A stretch of 64,000 bases of DNA, from the NCBI GenBank assembly GCA_003049485.1, contig PYST01000132.1:1-64000 (forward strand), read 5' to 3'. Positions 11,444 through 22,806 of this stretch are shown one piece after another. Made by a program: the position numbers and the translations under genes. This stretch comes from Ophioceras dolichostomum. Lineage: Eukaryota; Ascomycota; Sordariomycetes; Magnaporthales; Ophioceraceae. Position 1 is the stretch's first letter; every line of letters begins with the position of its first letter. The notes under the pieces are model-generated. The model was not told the origin of the DNA. It ran no database searches and saw only the letters and a list, made by a program, of their open reading frames with translations.

Positions 11444-14400
11444 ATGCCCGGGATTCTCCCGATGAAAGTAATCAAAGTGGGCACGAGCTCACAGAGCCGT
11501 ATCGCCCAGGCGTGCGACCGTTGCCGCAGCAAGAAGATCCGCTGCGACGGCATCAGGCCAACATGCTCACAGTGCGCCACCGTCGGCTTCGAGTGCCGGA
11601 CGAGCGACAAGCTGAGCAGGAGAGCCTTCCCGAGGGGCTACACCGAGTCCCTCGAGGAGCGCGTGAGGGTGCTGGAGGCTGAGGTGCGCGACCTCAAGGA
11701 CCTCCTGGACGAGAAGGACGAGAAGATCGACATGCTGTCGAGGATGCACGGGAACGCTGCCCGCCGCAAGTCTGACGGTGCCGCCGCCTGTGCCGCCACT
11801 CCACCTCACGACGCCTCGTCCAGGGACGGCGCCGGCCGAGGCACACCGCCGCCCAAGGAGGACACCTTCCGTGTCCAGGCGTCGCCCTTGTTGCTCGGCG
11901 TCGAGAACTCAGACTCATACTTCATGGGCGCCTCAAGTGGGCGTGCCTTCATTGGTTAGTATAAAGTGGTAGCATCTTACATCATTTGTGTCACTGTGTC
12001 ACAAGCTAACGTGGTACAAACTAATCTCATCCCTGCAGAGGCGTTCAAGCGCAAGATGCAAGAGAACGGCAAGTCGTGCGCCGACTTCAACACGGAGGCC
12101 TTCCTGCACATCCAGGGCTGCTACCCCCTGGTGGCGAATCCGCTGTCCGAGAACATGCGCGTGCCGCCGCGGCTGTTCTCGGACCGGTGCGTCAACGTCT
12201 TCTTCCAGGAGTGGGCCCCCTTGTTCCCCGTCATCCACAAGCCCACGTTCCTGCGCATCTACGAGGAGTTCGTGGCCGACCCGGACAAGGTCAAGAACCA
12301 CCACAAGCTGGCCCAGCTCTACCTCGTGTTCGCCATCGCCTCGCTCTCGGCCGAGCACCCGGACCTGGACCAGGCCGCCGCCTGCGAACTGCAGTGGCAG
12401 AGGTCGCTGGACTCGATCCTGATGGACAACACCATCATCACGCTCCAGTGCCTCGTCCTGGCGCTCATGTACTGCACCGTCAGGGCGGACTACAAGCGCC
12501 TGCAGCACTACAAGGGCGTCGCTGTCGGCCTGTCGCATAGGCTGGGCCTGCATCAGAGCCAGAAGCGCTTCTCGTATGGGGCCTTGACCATTGAGACCCG
12601 GAAAAAGGTCTTCTGGACCCTCTACACCTTGGACTGGTATGTTGTCGTTCGTTTTCGCGCCCCTGAGTCCTTCCTCCTGAGTACTCAGTTCGTTCCACTT
12701 TCACATTTAGCCTGAATAGGTACTAACATAGAACCGCCTCCCCAGCTTCTCTGCGGCTATCCTGGGACTGCCGAAGCTGCTGAGGGATGATGACATCCAT
12801 GCCGAGTACCCGTCGGACACCGACGACGAGTACGTCACGGAGAAGGGCTTCCAGCCCACACTCCCCGGCGAGTACACCAGGTTGTCGAGCGCGCTGGCCC
12901 TCTTCAGGGCCGCTCGTGTGCTCGCCAAGGTCCTGGAGAAGATATATCCTGCCGCCACGTCGCATGAGCTGTCGCTGCAGCAGATGTCTGCTCTCGCGGC
13001 CGAACTTGACGAGTGGTCCGAGAAGTTGCCTCAGCACTTGAGGCTCACCTTCAAACAGGACAAGCCGTCTACTGATGTGACTGGTAGCCGGTCGCCGTTG
13101 CTGGTATGAAGCCCCTCCTTGCCAGAACCCCCTATCCCTCTATCCATATATATCCCTTTATAACTTTCCTCTTTTGGCTAACCCATCTCAGGCTCTCGCA
13201 TACTACTACATCCGCATCCTCATCTTCCGTCCCGCCATCGGTTCCAGTCTGGGCCAGAAGGCCGCGTCCGCCGTCATGGCCGTCAGCGAGTCAAGCAAGC
13301 ACGTGATCCAGATCGTGCAGCTCCTCGAGGAGAGGAGCATGTCCTTCTCCTTCTGCCTCAACAAGCAGGACCTCCTCATCCTGTGCGGCATGGGCCTGCT
13401 GTACCAGAGCATCGACCTCAAGCACGACAGCAAGATGCTCAAGGACTCGGAGCGGCTCGTCAACGACGTCATCAGGATCGTCGAGGCCGCCAAGGCGCCT
13501 GGGTCCTACGACTTCAAGCGCGTCTCGTGCGTCCTGATCTCGGTCGACGAGCCCATGGCGAACCAGCAGCAGCAGCAGCACCAGCCCATATCCCTTCCCA
13601 CTCCTCCGAGGACCAGCCCGGACACGGCTGTGTCTGCTCCACTACCGCCATCACTACAGCAGCAGCAACAACAATCCGCCCTGAGAGCGTCGCCGCCCGC
13701 AATGGGCCAGGCAGCGGCCCAGCAGGCGCTGAGGAAAACATCGTACCCTATCAGCCGCCACGCCAGCGCTAGCATGAGCGAGACGGACTTGCTTATGCAG
13801 CAGGAGAAGCTGCGGAGGATGACCCTGCCGTACAACGCGCCCCGGCCCGAGCTGCACCGCTCGAGCTCGCGCGCCTCGTTCGACAACAACCCCAACCCCA
13901 CCTCCGCCGCCTCCAACAAGCCCCTCTCCCTCTCCCTGACGCAGGCACACATGCTCGGCGCGATGCCAGGCCAGCCGTCCTCACAAACGCCCAAGTCAGC
14001 CGCCGCAGCCGTCGCGCAAAGCCTCGACTTCCTCTCTCTCCGCGGCGGCGTCGACTCGCCAGACTCGCACCCGCCCTCGCCCATCCAAGCACTGTATGCC
14101 GCGGCCGCCTCGGTGAATCAGCCACAGCCTCCACAGCCACAACAGTCACAACAGCAACAGCAGCAACAACAACAAAGACAACAACAGCAGCAACAACATC
14201 CACAGGCCCTGAACGGCGCACCACCGTCACAAAAAGTCCCGAGCGTCTCGCCCGCGGAATGGGAATCCCTCCTCGGCTCGATAGACGGCGGGCAGGTCAA
14301 CGTCTACGACGCCATCTACGGCGGGCCGGGCATATCCTTCGCGGAGACGCCCGTGTCGGCCGCGACGTCGTCCATGTCTGCTGGCGGTTGGTCGCCCGAG

Positions 14401-14781
14401 CCGTGGGAGCACCTGGCTGCTGGGTTCGCGGCGAACAGTGCTGCTGCTGCTGGCACCGCGCCGACGTCGAATGCTGGGCAGGCGCATAGTGTGCTGAGTT
14501 TGAGCGATGATGGGATTAGTTGCTCGGGGGAGGACCAGCAGGGGCAGGTGCAGGGGCTTGAGCACCATCATGTGCATGCGCATCAGCAGCATCAGGTGCA
14601 ACACCAGCAACATCATCACCAGCAGCATCAGCAGCATCAGCAGCATCAGCAGCAACAGCACCATTTGGCGCCGGGGCTGCATGCTTCGTTTAGGCATGCG
14701 ATGGTGCCGACTAGTATGGCTGGTGCGGCTGGGGGTGATGGGGGGTATATGATTGATGGGCTGAACGATCATTATCTGTAA
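11444..14781 (+). CDS. facB: Zn2Cys6 transcription factor of the FacB/Cat8/ACU-15 family
   Basis: Nuclear activator of acetate and other C2 carbon use (acetyl-CoA synthetase, glyoxylate cycle, gluconeogenesis) in Aspergillus, Neurospora and yeast. Four exons (11444-11954, 12039-12636, 12746-13103, 13192-14781) encode 1018 residues. The zinc cluster has cysteines at 24, 27, 34, 41, 44 and 51 with exact CX2CX6CX6CX2CX6C spacing. It is followed by the FacB-type linker FPRGYTESLEERV and a leucine-rich coiled coil to about residue 100. The fungal regulatory middle homology domain fills exons 2-4. The C-terminal half is low complexity: a glutamine-rich run in codons around 14140-14200, and a Gln/His tract around 14560-14670, typical of activation regions. 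The start is fixed by the conserved N-terminus MPGILPMKVIKVG. Whether this gene is autoregulated or glucose-repressed cannot be read from the sequence. Confidence 0.95.
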
Positions 14782-17700
14782 TCTTTTCCTCTTCGTTTCT
14801 GGTTTTTCCTGGTTTTTCCTGCTGTCTGCGTCTGCGTCTGCTTCACGCACGGGTCACCTCACTTGGTCTGTCACGCTGTCTTCTGGTTTTATGGTTTCGT
14901 ATCCTGGATCTTTCTAGTTGAAGATGGCGCTCTCTTCTGCCCATCCTTCCATATATATATCTTGGCTTGGCTCGGATGTTCTAGCTCTTCTGGTTAGGTG
15001 AGCGGAGTTCGGGGAGGAGGTTACGGCCCTTCGTCGGGATACAATATGTTTTTATTGTGGCTGCTGGGAATTACTTTACGGTATATTTTGCAAGGTCTTA
15101 CGTTCTCTTCTTCGCCCCTGTTCGTCGTCTTGACTCTTGTCTTTTCCCCTTGTGCGCAACGCACGCACTCACGTCTCCCTCCTTTGAAGAGACTTGGATA
15201 CGGATTTATTCTGCAGTTGGAACCGAATTATGCTTTTTTGCCGCGTCTCGTTATTTCTGCTTTGCTGCTTCGAGTTTCTATTCCCCCCGATGCCTTATAT
15301 ATACGTCACCATCTACCATTGGTAGTTGGCTGGAATTTTTTTGCCATGCTTCATATTTTTTTTTCCTTCTCGAATTCGTTCGAGGACACAGAAGTATACA
15401 AGCACCGCCAAAAGCGATGGAATTTATTGGATTTATTGGATTTATTGTCTACCTAGTTTCAGTACTGGTCTAGCTCTTGCTCTTGAGATTTATCAACGCG
15501 TCAAGTACGTATGTCAAATGCTCTGCTCCGGCCGATCCTCAAGTGTAATGTCTTTCTCTATAATGCCTGCTATTGTTTTTCGTGTTGCTAGTTTCTACAA
15601 TCCTCCCTGCTACGTTAGCCCTTGCTCCAACTAACTCAGTCAGTTCATACTAAATAAATTCGGTAGTTTATGTGTTGGATGTTTGGTACGCGTGCGTGTT
15701 CTGTATGCGTGCCTGTTGAGCAAGGTCGGTTTCACACCCGAAACCTGGGACGGAACAGGTTCCAAAACATAAAGCGCTTTTTGCCTGTCAATGGAGTCGT
15801 GTGTCGGTGAGGACGCCGAGGATGACCAACCACTTTTTGTTCATAGGCCTTTTCCCCGTTTTATGATCCCCTCTATGGAGTATTTTCACTGGTCAAGCTC
15901 GTCAAGTCTTGCCTCGGAAGGTAGCGAATGGCAGTGTAATAACCCACGGCAAGAGATGGATGGGGATGGAGAGGAGGGACTAAAGGGTTCAAATGACCCC
16001 GCCGTCTCCGACTACCACCACCGAGCGGGACCGGCGAACAGCCGACTCAGCTCTGCTCCCGTAGGAATCTATAGCCTTTAATATTGAATCCTCCACGCGA
16101 CTAACATGTCGAACTTGAGCCAAGTATAATTGTTCGCTAATGGGTGCATTGATCTTCTGACATACATTTTTCCCCTTCTTCGACTTCATTCACCTACAAA
16201 GTAGCACAAAGGTTCGCAAAGATGCAGAGTACTTCTTACGGACCTCTGGTTGGGGTAACCCAAGATCCCTCCCCCTTCCTTCCCCAACGACCATGTGGTT
16301 TTGGCGCGGAGAGACCACGACCCGACGTCGGCAGCCGCGTGGTGGCGGTGTGACGAGAACGCCTCTTTTTAACCCTCTTTGATATCTCCGGATCGGGATG
16401 TCTACGTTTGGTACGGTAGATGCCAACTTATTGGCCAGGATAGCGAAGCACAATTAGCAGAAGCAAATCTGTGATGATAATGATCCTTGGACTCTCCCTC
16501 GGCGCGGGATGCCGAGGAAATTTTTCGCTCCCTCCCTTCCTCCCCCTAATTTCCACAATATTGAACTCTTTGAGCTCGTTGGTGGTGGGGACCTTTGTCT
16601 TCGATCACCGAGTTACAGGGCCTGGGATCGGCGTCGATCATGGACTCGACGCCATCCGAGGGAAATCGTGGGTCTATTGACCCCTTGCTGTTTGGAGGGT
16701 TCCCTTTTCTAGAAAGCCGCCCGCACCCTCTCGAGCTTTTCCAAGCCGTCAAAGTCGTCACGTCGTGCCCCCTGATGGACGTGAGCCGTGCGTGGATAAG
16801 GAATTATGAGCGATCAGATATATGTAGGATGATGCTGTTGGCTCTTCTCGAACTCGACTCGACCGTAAATGGACGGGTTTTCAATGCCATCTCACCTCGT
16901 CCCGTGTTTCTACTCTGTAAGTCTCTTGCGTGCCAGTGCTACTGTTGCGACCGCGGATGAGTGCCGTAGATTTGCCGCACAACAGTGATGCTTGCTTTCT
17001 GTCGCTGCTCTGGGTCTGAGTCCGTACTTTTAGTGCGAAGCGCTGGTTGGGGGGCGAAAAAAAATGATGCGCCATACGGGAAGTATCTGGTGCGTTAGCC
17101 TGTCGCAAACCTCCCTGCCATGCATCCACTATCACATTCAGTTGGTGGCGCCCCAAGAAGTAGGTGTTTCGAGCAGGCCTTTTGTTTCTCTTCCATCGGC
17201 CGGCCATTAATATCGTCCTCGCTCCTGCTGTCGTTGCTGTTCGGTTCATTTCCCTCTCTCCCTCCCTCTTTGTCTTGCCCACACCCACGACAACATCCGG
17301 CATTCCTCGACCGTACCTCATCGTTCGTTCACCACAGCACCGGCCGTGGCCGCCGCTGCGAGTCGCGACATTCTTCGAAGCGCTTTAGCCAATAAAAACC
17401 AAGCGCCACCTTGAGTGTCCGACACCAGCGGAGGGAGCAGCTGGTCGTTGAAACCGAACCCGTGATCCCGTTTTTGTGGTCGCCGTCTCCCCTCGAGAGA
17501 GCTCCATATGCCGTACCTCGGGATCTAACAGTGTCGAGACCAATTCGAGCGGTGTGATTGAGCTTGCCAGTTGAAGCTTAGTACGGGGGTCCACTCGGCT
17601 TCGGACAGGCCCGCCCCAAGTGTTCTTTTCATGTTAGCTTCTCGAAGCGCCGACTTTATAACTTGTAAGTGGGATAGGTTCCTTCGCACTCGTTTCTTTG

Positions 17701-19098
17701 CATAATTCCCCCGATTCCGACCGAGCGCCCACCCTACAACACCTATCTCCGTCCGATGGGAGGAACAGAACCGTTCCCACGGTGTCGTGGGCAGCTCCGA
17801 TACCCCGCGGATTAGGGATTATGGCATCGTGCTGCGCCTTTGTGTGCGACACGCCTTCTACCACTTTACCAGCCTTGACAGTTGCTGGCTGAGTTGCGCA
17901 ACCGGAAAGGTATCTGGAGCTAAGGGGTCGGAGATAAACGACCACACCCAGCAATGACCTGCAACAATCAGCAGCACGCATCAGTGATGCTCGTGCTAGT
18001 GGTTGGGGAGGTGGCATGTTCGGCTCTGAACAAAATGGCGAGCAATGTCCTTCCAGCCCAAGGCATCCCGCCCCTCTATTCGCCTGCAGCTTCCAGTACG
18101 ACCTCATGACCTGTTCGATGACGCTTGTCGCGCATGGCGCATTCTCCTCTCCCTGAGGTTTCCAACAAGTGAACACCACGTGCAATTTGTCGCGGTGGCT
18201 GCGGACAAAGGGACTCAGGCTCCGACCATGCTTCGTACTGCTGCTAATGGCGGAATGCGCACAGTCGATGACTGTCTCGCCATAACCCGGACGGAGTCGA
18301 CTTATCCCTAACGCCGCGGGCCATATTTGCCTACCACCACCTTTCTCAAGTGCCTGTCTTTGCTAGGCACATGGAGTTCGCCCTGCAACGCATTTTATCC
18401 TCCTGATCGTTCCGAGACTCCGGTCGGCCCCTCCGTCTTCAAAGCCCGCTGGGTTGCTTGAGATTTGGCATGCCGAATATATAGCGTGGCCCGGATCGTA
18501 CATTTCGCACCGGGACCTGTTTGCAGCCAGCAGACCGAGACTTCGCATCGCCCATCGAACATCTGCGATACGCCGGAACTTTGTAGCAAGGCCATCCGTC
18601 TTGCGATTCACTTGTTGCGGAACTCCAAGACAAAGCAGGCCGACGTCACGGCACAGCACAATAGTGACCGTTAAGATCAGTGCTTCCTTCGATCGGTAGC
18701 AAGATGACACTCCTCCCTAAGACCCTGGAAAGGGCCCCCTTGCTCCAAAGTCAGCGGCGCATCTTTCCACCCGGTACGTATTCCGTAATGATCCTTCCCG
18801 CGCCGCAACCCATCGATGCACCCACCCAGATGCGAAGCGGCAGGGAGCGCACGGCCCCGAGCAACCACAGCCGCATGCCTGGCGCTGCAAGCATATCGGC
18901 TATGCACAACCAGGAAATCTTTTCTAGACCTGGTCGTCCTGTCTGGGAGAGATTTCTGTACTTTTGATTCGGTGTAATCATTGTCCGCAAATATGCTAGA
19001 AGACGTGTGGCTGACACATACATATTATTGCACGTCCCACAGCGCCATTCGCAGATGCGATCCCAAGCTCAGAGGGCGGGGCCTGGGGTGGGCGGCCC
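14782..19098. other. 4.3-kb gene-poor region between facB and the Pgc1-like gene
   Basis: The first few hundred bases are presumably the facB 3' UTR. Open frames are short, overlap on both strands and match nothing I know. No tRNA or repeat is convincing. The frame of the downstream gene is open upstream to a potential splice acceptor at 19041-19042, so its 5' part may begin slightly earlier than annotated. Confidence 0.45.
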
Positions 19099-20290
19099 AT
19101 GCCACAGGCCATCGCCCACCGTGGGTACAAGGCTGAGTGGCCCGAGAACACGATGGGCGCGTTCGCGGGTGCGGTTGCTGTCGGCGCGCACGCCATCGAG
19201 ACCGACCTGCATCTAAGCAGAGACGGTGTCGTGGTCCTTTCACACGATGGCACCTTGAAAAGGTGTTTTGGCGTAGATAAGAAGCTGGCCGACTGTGACT
19301 GGAGCTACCTGAGCACTTTGCGAACAACCAAGAGCCCACCGTCCCCGATGCCGCGCCTGGCCGATCTTCTCGAATATCTGGCTAGGCCTGGAATGGAGAG
19401 CATATGGCTCCTGCTCGATATCAAGGTACCTACCTAACAACCTGACATGACATCTGTCTCATGCATACGCCAGGAGGATCTGCATTAAAGCAATTCACAT
19501 TTCACTAACATGCATCTGTTCCACAGAGAGATGATGACCCAGACGAACTCATCCGGAGGACGGCCGAGACTTTCGCCTCTGTGCCGAGCCCATGGCCATG
19601 GAAGGATAGGGTCATGATGGGCTGCTGGGATGTAAGACGATACCACAATCAGCCCCATCCCCCACTCCTTAATTCTTCCAGCCCAGATGTATCATGTCGT
19701 CCACCGCACATAAGCTGAACAGGAAATCGCTCATCACAAAACAGGCAAATGATATGCGCCGGTGCAGCCAGTACCTCCCAGGGTTCCCCGTGGCCTTCAT
19801 CGGGTTCTCGCTCCCCTACGCATGGGAGCTCCTCAAGCACGAAAACGTCTCGTTCAACCTCCTGCAAAAAGTCCTCGTCGGCCCGTGCGGGACTCGCTTC
19901 CTCCAGGCGGCCGAGGCGCGCGGCCGCAAGGTGTTCGTCTGGACGGTCAATGACGTCGAGTGGATGGAGTGGAGCATCACCAAGGGCGGCATCGACGGCG
20001 TTATCACCGATGATCCGAAGCTGTATCTCGAGGTGTGTCGGCGGCACGAGGACGACAACGACGGAGACGGAGACGGAGACGACGATGGGGGCAACTATGA
20101 GAAGACCGCAGCCGTCATGGGAAGGAGCCAGCAGCTTCTGACCAGGAGGAGGAAGCGCGGCGCCTTGAGGTGGATCCGGACTTTTGCGGAAGTCATCGCC
20201 ATCCAGCTCTTGGCGTATACGCTCGTCCTCATCCTTCGGATCACGCATGGGTCGGAGAGGAGACGGGTTCGAAACGGCATGCGGGGATAG
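19099..20290 (+). CDS. Glycerophosphodiester phosphodiesterase family protein, Pgc1-like, C-terminal membrane anchor
   Basis: A GDPD-fold phosphodiesterase. Yeast Pgc1, of the same length and layout, is a phospholipase C that degrades phosphatidylglycerol. Three exons (19099-19425, 19527-19631, 19745-20290) encode 325 residues. Catalytic-site residues of the HR...ExD...H signature are H7, R8, E34, D36 and H49. Further motifs are LLLDIK at the exon 1 end, GCWD|AND across the second junction, VWTVND and GVITDDP. An acidic Asp/Gly repeat and a basic stretch precede a single hydrophobic segment near the C-terminus (about residues 297-315), consistent with anchoring to lipid droplets, ER or mitochondria. 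The start at 19099 places the catalytic HRGY at residues 7-10, as in Pgc1. An extra upstream exon spliced at 19043 is possible. The gene converges on GPI11. Confidence 0.85.
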
Positions 20291-20696
20291 ACGCGCTGCC
20301 AGGCAGGGGCTGAGAGACCCGAGTAATAGATGGCGAAGGCCAACCACCAAGCACAGGGGGACACAGCGGAGAAGCCTTTGTAATAAATCGTGCAACTCAT
20401 ACCCTAGATACCATTCTTGTTTTTATGTGTAAGAGAGAAGGACCAAGAGATTCCGGATACACCTACAAGATCGCCGAGAAAATTTCACTCTCCAAAATTT
20501 CGAGAGAGATCTCGGTCGTGCAAACCGTAACTCCGTAATTATGCAGTGCTGTACAGAGGCGCCAACGCCCCTGGCCCATCTAGCTAAAGGACCAATCCCT
20601 CCAGGCTAACCCATCCTCATGAGGGGCATCGCCAGATCTGGAAGCGCCCAGCCAGCAAACAGCAAGGAAAGCTCTATCCACCCACCACCTACGTAC
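20291..20696. other. Convergent intergenic region
   Basis: 406 bp between the stop codons of the Pgc1-like gene and GPI11. It should hold both polyadenylation regions; no other feature is evident. Confidence 0.5.
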
Positions 20697-21616
20697 TCAG
20701 AACCTCCACCCCCTGAGCACGGTCCTCCCAGCGTACGAACCGACGGCGTACCCGGCATACACGCCAGCGACAACGGTCACGGGCCAGCGCTGCCAGTCCC
20801 TGTCCCAGTCGAGCGGGATGGGCACGGCGCCGAGCCAGCCGCCCAGCAGGGCGCCCGCGAGCGCGCCGACGGTCTCGTCGAAGGGGCACTGGAGGCCCGC
20901 GAGGGCGCGCCAGGCGGCGGCGTCGGCGCCGCGGGTGTAGAAGAGCGGGAAGAAGGCCAGCAGCGACAGGTGCAGCGAGCACAGGAAGGTGTGCGGCAGG
21001 TGCGTCAGGAATGGGGCGCCGAAGAGGACCATCGCTGCGTGGAGGGGCGGGGTGGCGATGAGGGTTAGGATTAGGGAGAGGAGAGTCGCCTTTGTTGAAT
21101 TTCATTTCGCCGATGTCAGCCACGCCACCGCAGGCAAGCCCAACCCTTATGGATAGAGTAGTAGCGAGAATTAAAGAGATCAAAACGCACCACGGCGATA
21201 TGTGGCCCGCCATCCGCCGCCGACCCGGGCTTCTTCTTCTCGCCGGGCCTCAGCCTCCGGGGCGACGCGCGAGACGAGCCCGCGACGGGCAGGAAAGCGA
21301 CGGTGGACGCGACCTGGATCAGCGCCGTCGCGGCCAGCAGGGGCCGGCTTAGCGTCTCGACCGGGTCGCTCACGAGCTGCGGGAAGAAGAAGACGAAGGT
21401 CTGCAGCTGCAACGCGGGGATCGAGGCAGCCACCAGGCTGGCTAGACGGCCATCATGACCACTGCTGGCGAGTGCGAGTGGGCTGTTGTTGTTGCTGGGA
21501 GTAGGAGCTGCTGCTGGGCTCTTCGGCGACTTCACGATGGGCGATTGGGGCTGCCCGCCGCCGCCGCCGCCGCCGCCGCCGCCAGACCGCCCGGCTGCTG
21601 TTGGCGTGGACGACAT
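20697..21616 (-). CDS. GPI11: GPI biosynthesis protein Pig-F / Gpi11
   Basis: ER membrane partner of the GPI ethanolamine-phosphate transferases, needed to complete GPI anchors. Two exons (21616-21191 and 21089-20697) give 272 residues; the donor is GTGCGT and the junction is phase 0. The first 50 residues are low complexity, with a ten-glycine run encoded by a GCC-type triplet repeat at 21556-21585. Hydrophobic helices follow from about residue 55. The C-terminal part carries the family hallmark PIPLDWDRDWQRWP, then a final glycine-rich helix ending in a basic tail. Exon 2 restores a continuous helix (ATLLSLILTLIA) before the ATG at 21032, so that internal methionine is not the start. Yeast Gpi11 is somewhat shorter, mainly because it lacks this N-terminal extension. 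Confidence 0.9.
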
Positions 21617-22806
21617 TGTAACTGGGTCTATTAGGGGGATTGTTGGGGTTGGAGGGATACCATCATTTTGCTGAGTTCTGAAATATGTTGCTTGTGTCCG
21701 ATGATGGAGCCTTGGCGCGAAACTGCATGCCAGTTCGTCTTATGTAATCCGACACTGTAATTCGACTTCATGTTCCCCCGACCAGATTTCCTCCCACCAA
21801 ACATCTATTCTGCGATGTGCCGAACGAAGACAACTGCGAATAGCCTCGTGCCATCTCCCCTCCCGCCCAGCATGAGCAATGCTGCGAATAGCTGCGAACT
21901 GCTCTATCACGTAATTATATTGGTTCCGTCAGCTTGATTGTGTCAGCATCTTTTCCCCAGCGGTCTGCCATCGACCAGAGTCTCCGTCCATCCGGCTTTG
22001 GCCTGGATCTGGCGTCGGGTTGCGGGTGGACTCCGCTGCCGCGATGGCTGCTTACACATTGAAGAACCACCGTTGCATCGGGACGGGCCAGCTGTCACAA
22101 GAACCTCATGAGGGTATACAACCTTGTGGTCCAGAATGTCCAGGCAACCAATTTTAACCAGGTACAGCGGGTGACTGTGCAGCTGGCAGGTCTGGGAGCG
22201 GAGTGGTGTCCTCCATTAGCGAATTATTCTGCCCCACGGTAGAGAAAGCCTACATAGTGCGTATCATATGCAGCTTGGCTATAAGCAGAACCAGAAACAC
22301 GACCTCCCAAGACTTTCAAGTCTCGCGACAAGCGGTAAGTTTCCCTTCCCCAGACCATCCCCGGCCAGCATCATGGCCTATGGATCAGTCGATGTGCCTA
22401 GGACACATCAGCAGCGATCCTGCTTCTGGACTTCAGTCTCTGGAAGCGAAGACCTTGGCTCTAGGCAGTCAACAAGACGCCCTCCAACAGGGAAACTATT
22501 GGCGATGTGGTACGAGCCATCGAGAGGGACATGCGACTTCTTGCCCAGACCGGCTGCGGTATCGCACCGAATGCTGCGGGCGCCGGGCGGCCGATGGACG
22601 ACTGTCGTGAGTCAGCGGTATGTTGACGAGAAACCGCTGTGACGGCGTCCGGCTAGTGTATAAATAGGGATTGTTGTCGACGAGTGTCGATGAGGGGAGA
22701 ACGAGAAAGAGAACTCAAGCGCTTCACCAGCTCGCACTTCAACCTCAGATAGACCTTCGACAGGGCCCTGCGCTACTCTCTGTGAGGACAGACAAGTCTC
22801 TTGAAA
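21617..22806. other. Divergent intergenic region, GPI11 / GMC oxidoreductase
   Basis: 1.2 kb with no supported gene. It must contain the promoters of both neighbours. A canonical TATA box lies 140 bp before the GMC start codon. Open frames between 22203 and 22642 overlap in different frames and show no recognisable domain. Confidence 0.5.
22659..22666 (+). promoter_or_regulatory. TATA box of the GMC oxidoreductase gene
   Basis: An exact TATAAATA sits 140 bp upstream of the ATG at 22807. This would leave a leader of roughly 100 nt, consistent with a regulated TATA-type promoter. Confidence 0.6.

Noticed and set aside
10813..11682. Long plus-strand frame in the facB leader, overlapping its start in another frame
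   Set aside because: Composition is Pro/Arg/His-rich and drifts with the base composition of the leader; the conserved protein is in the facB frame.
19043..19098. Possible extra coding sequence before the Pgc1-like start
   Set aside because: Open in frame to a putative acceptor, but no upstream exon with a good donor could be identified; the catalytic HRGY is already at residues 7-10 with the chosen start.
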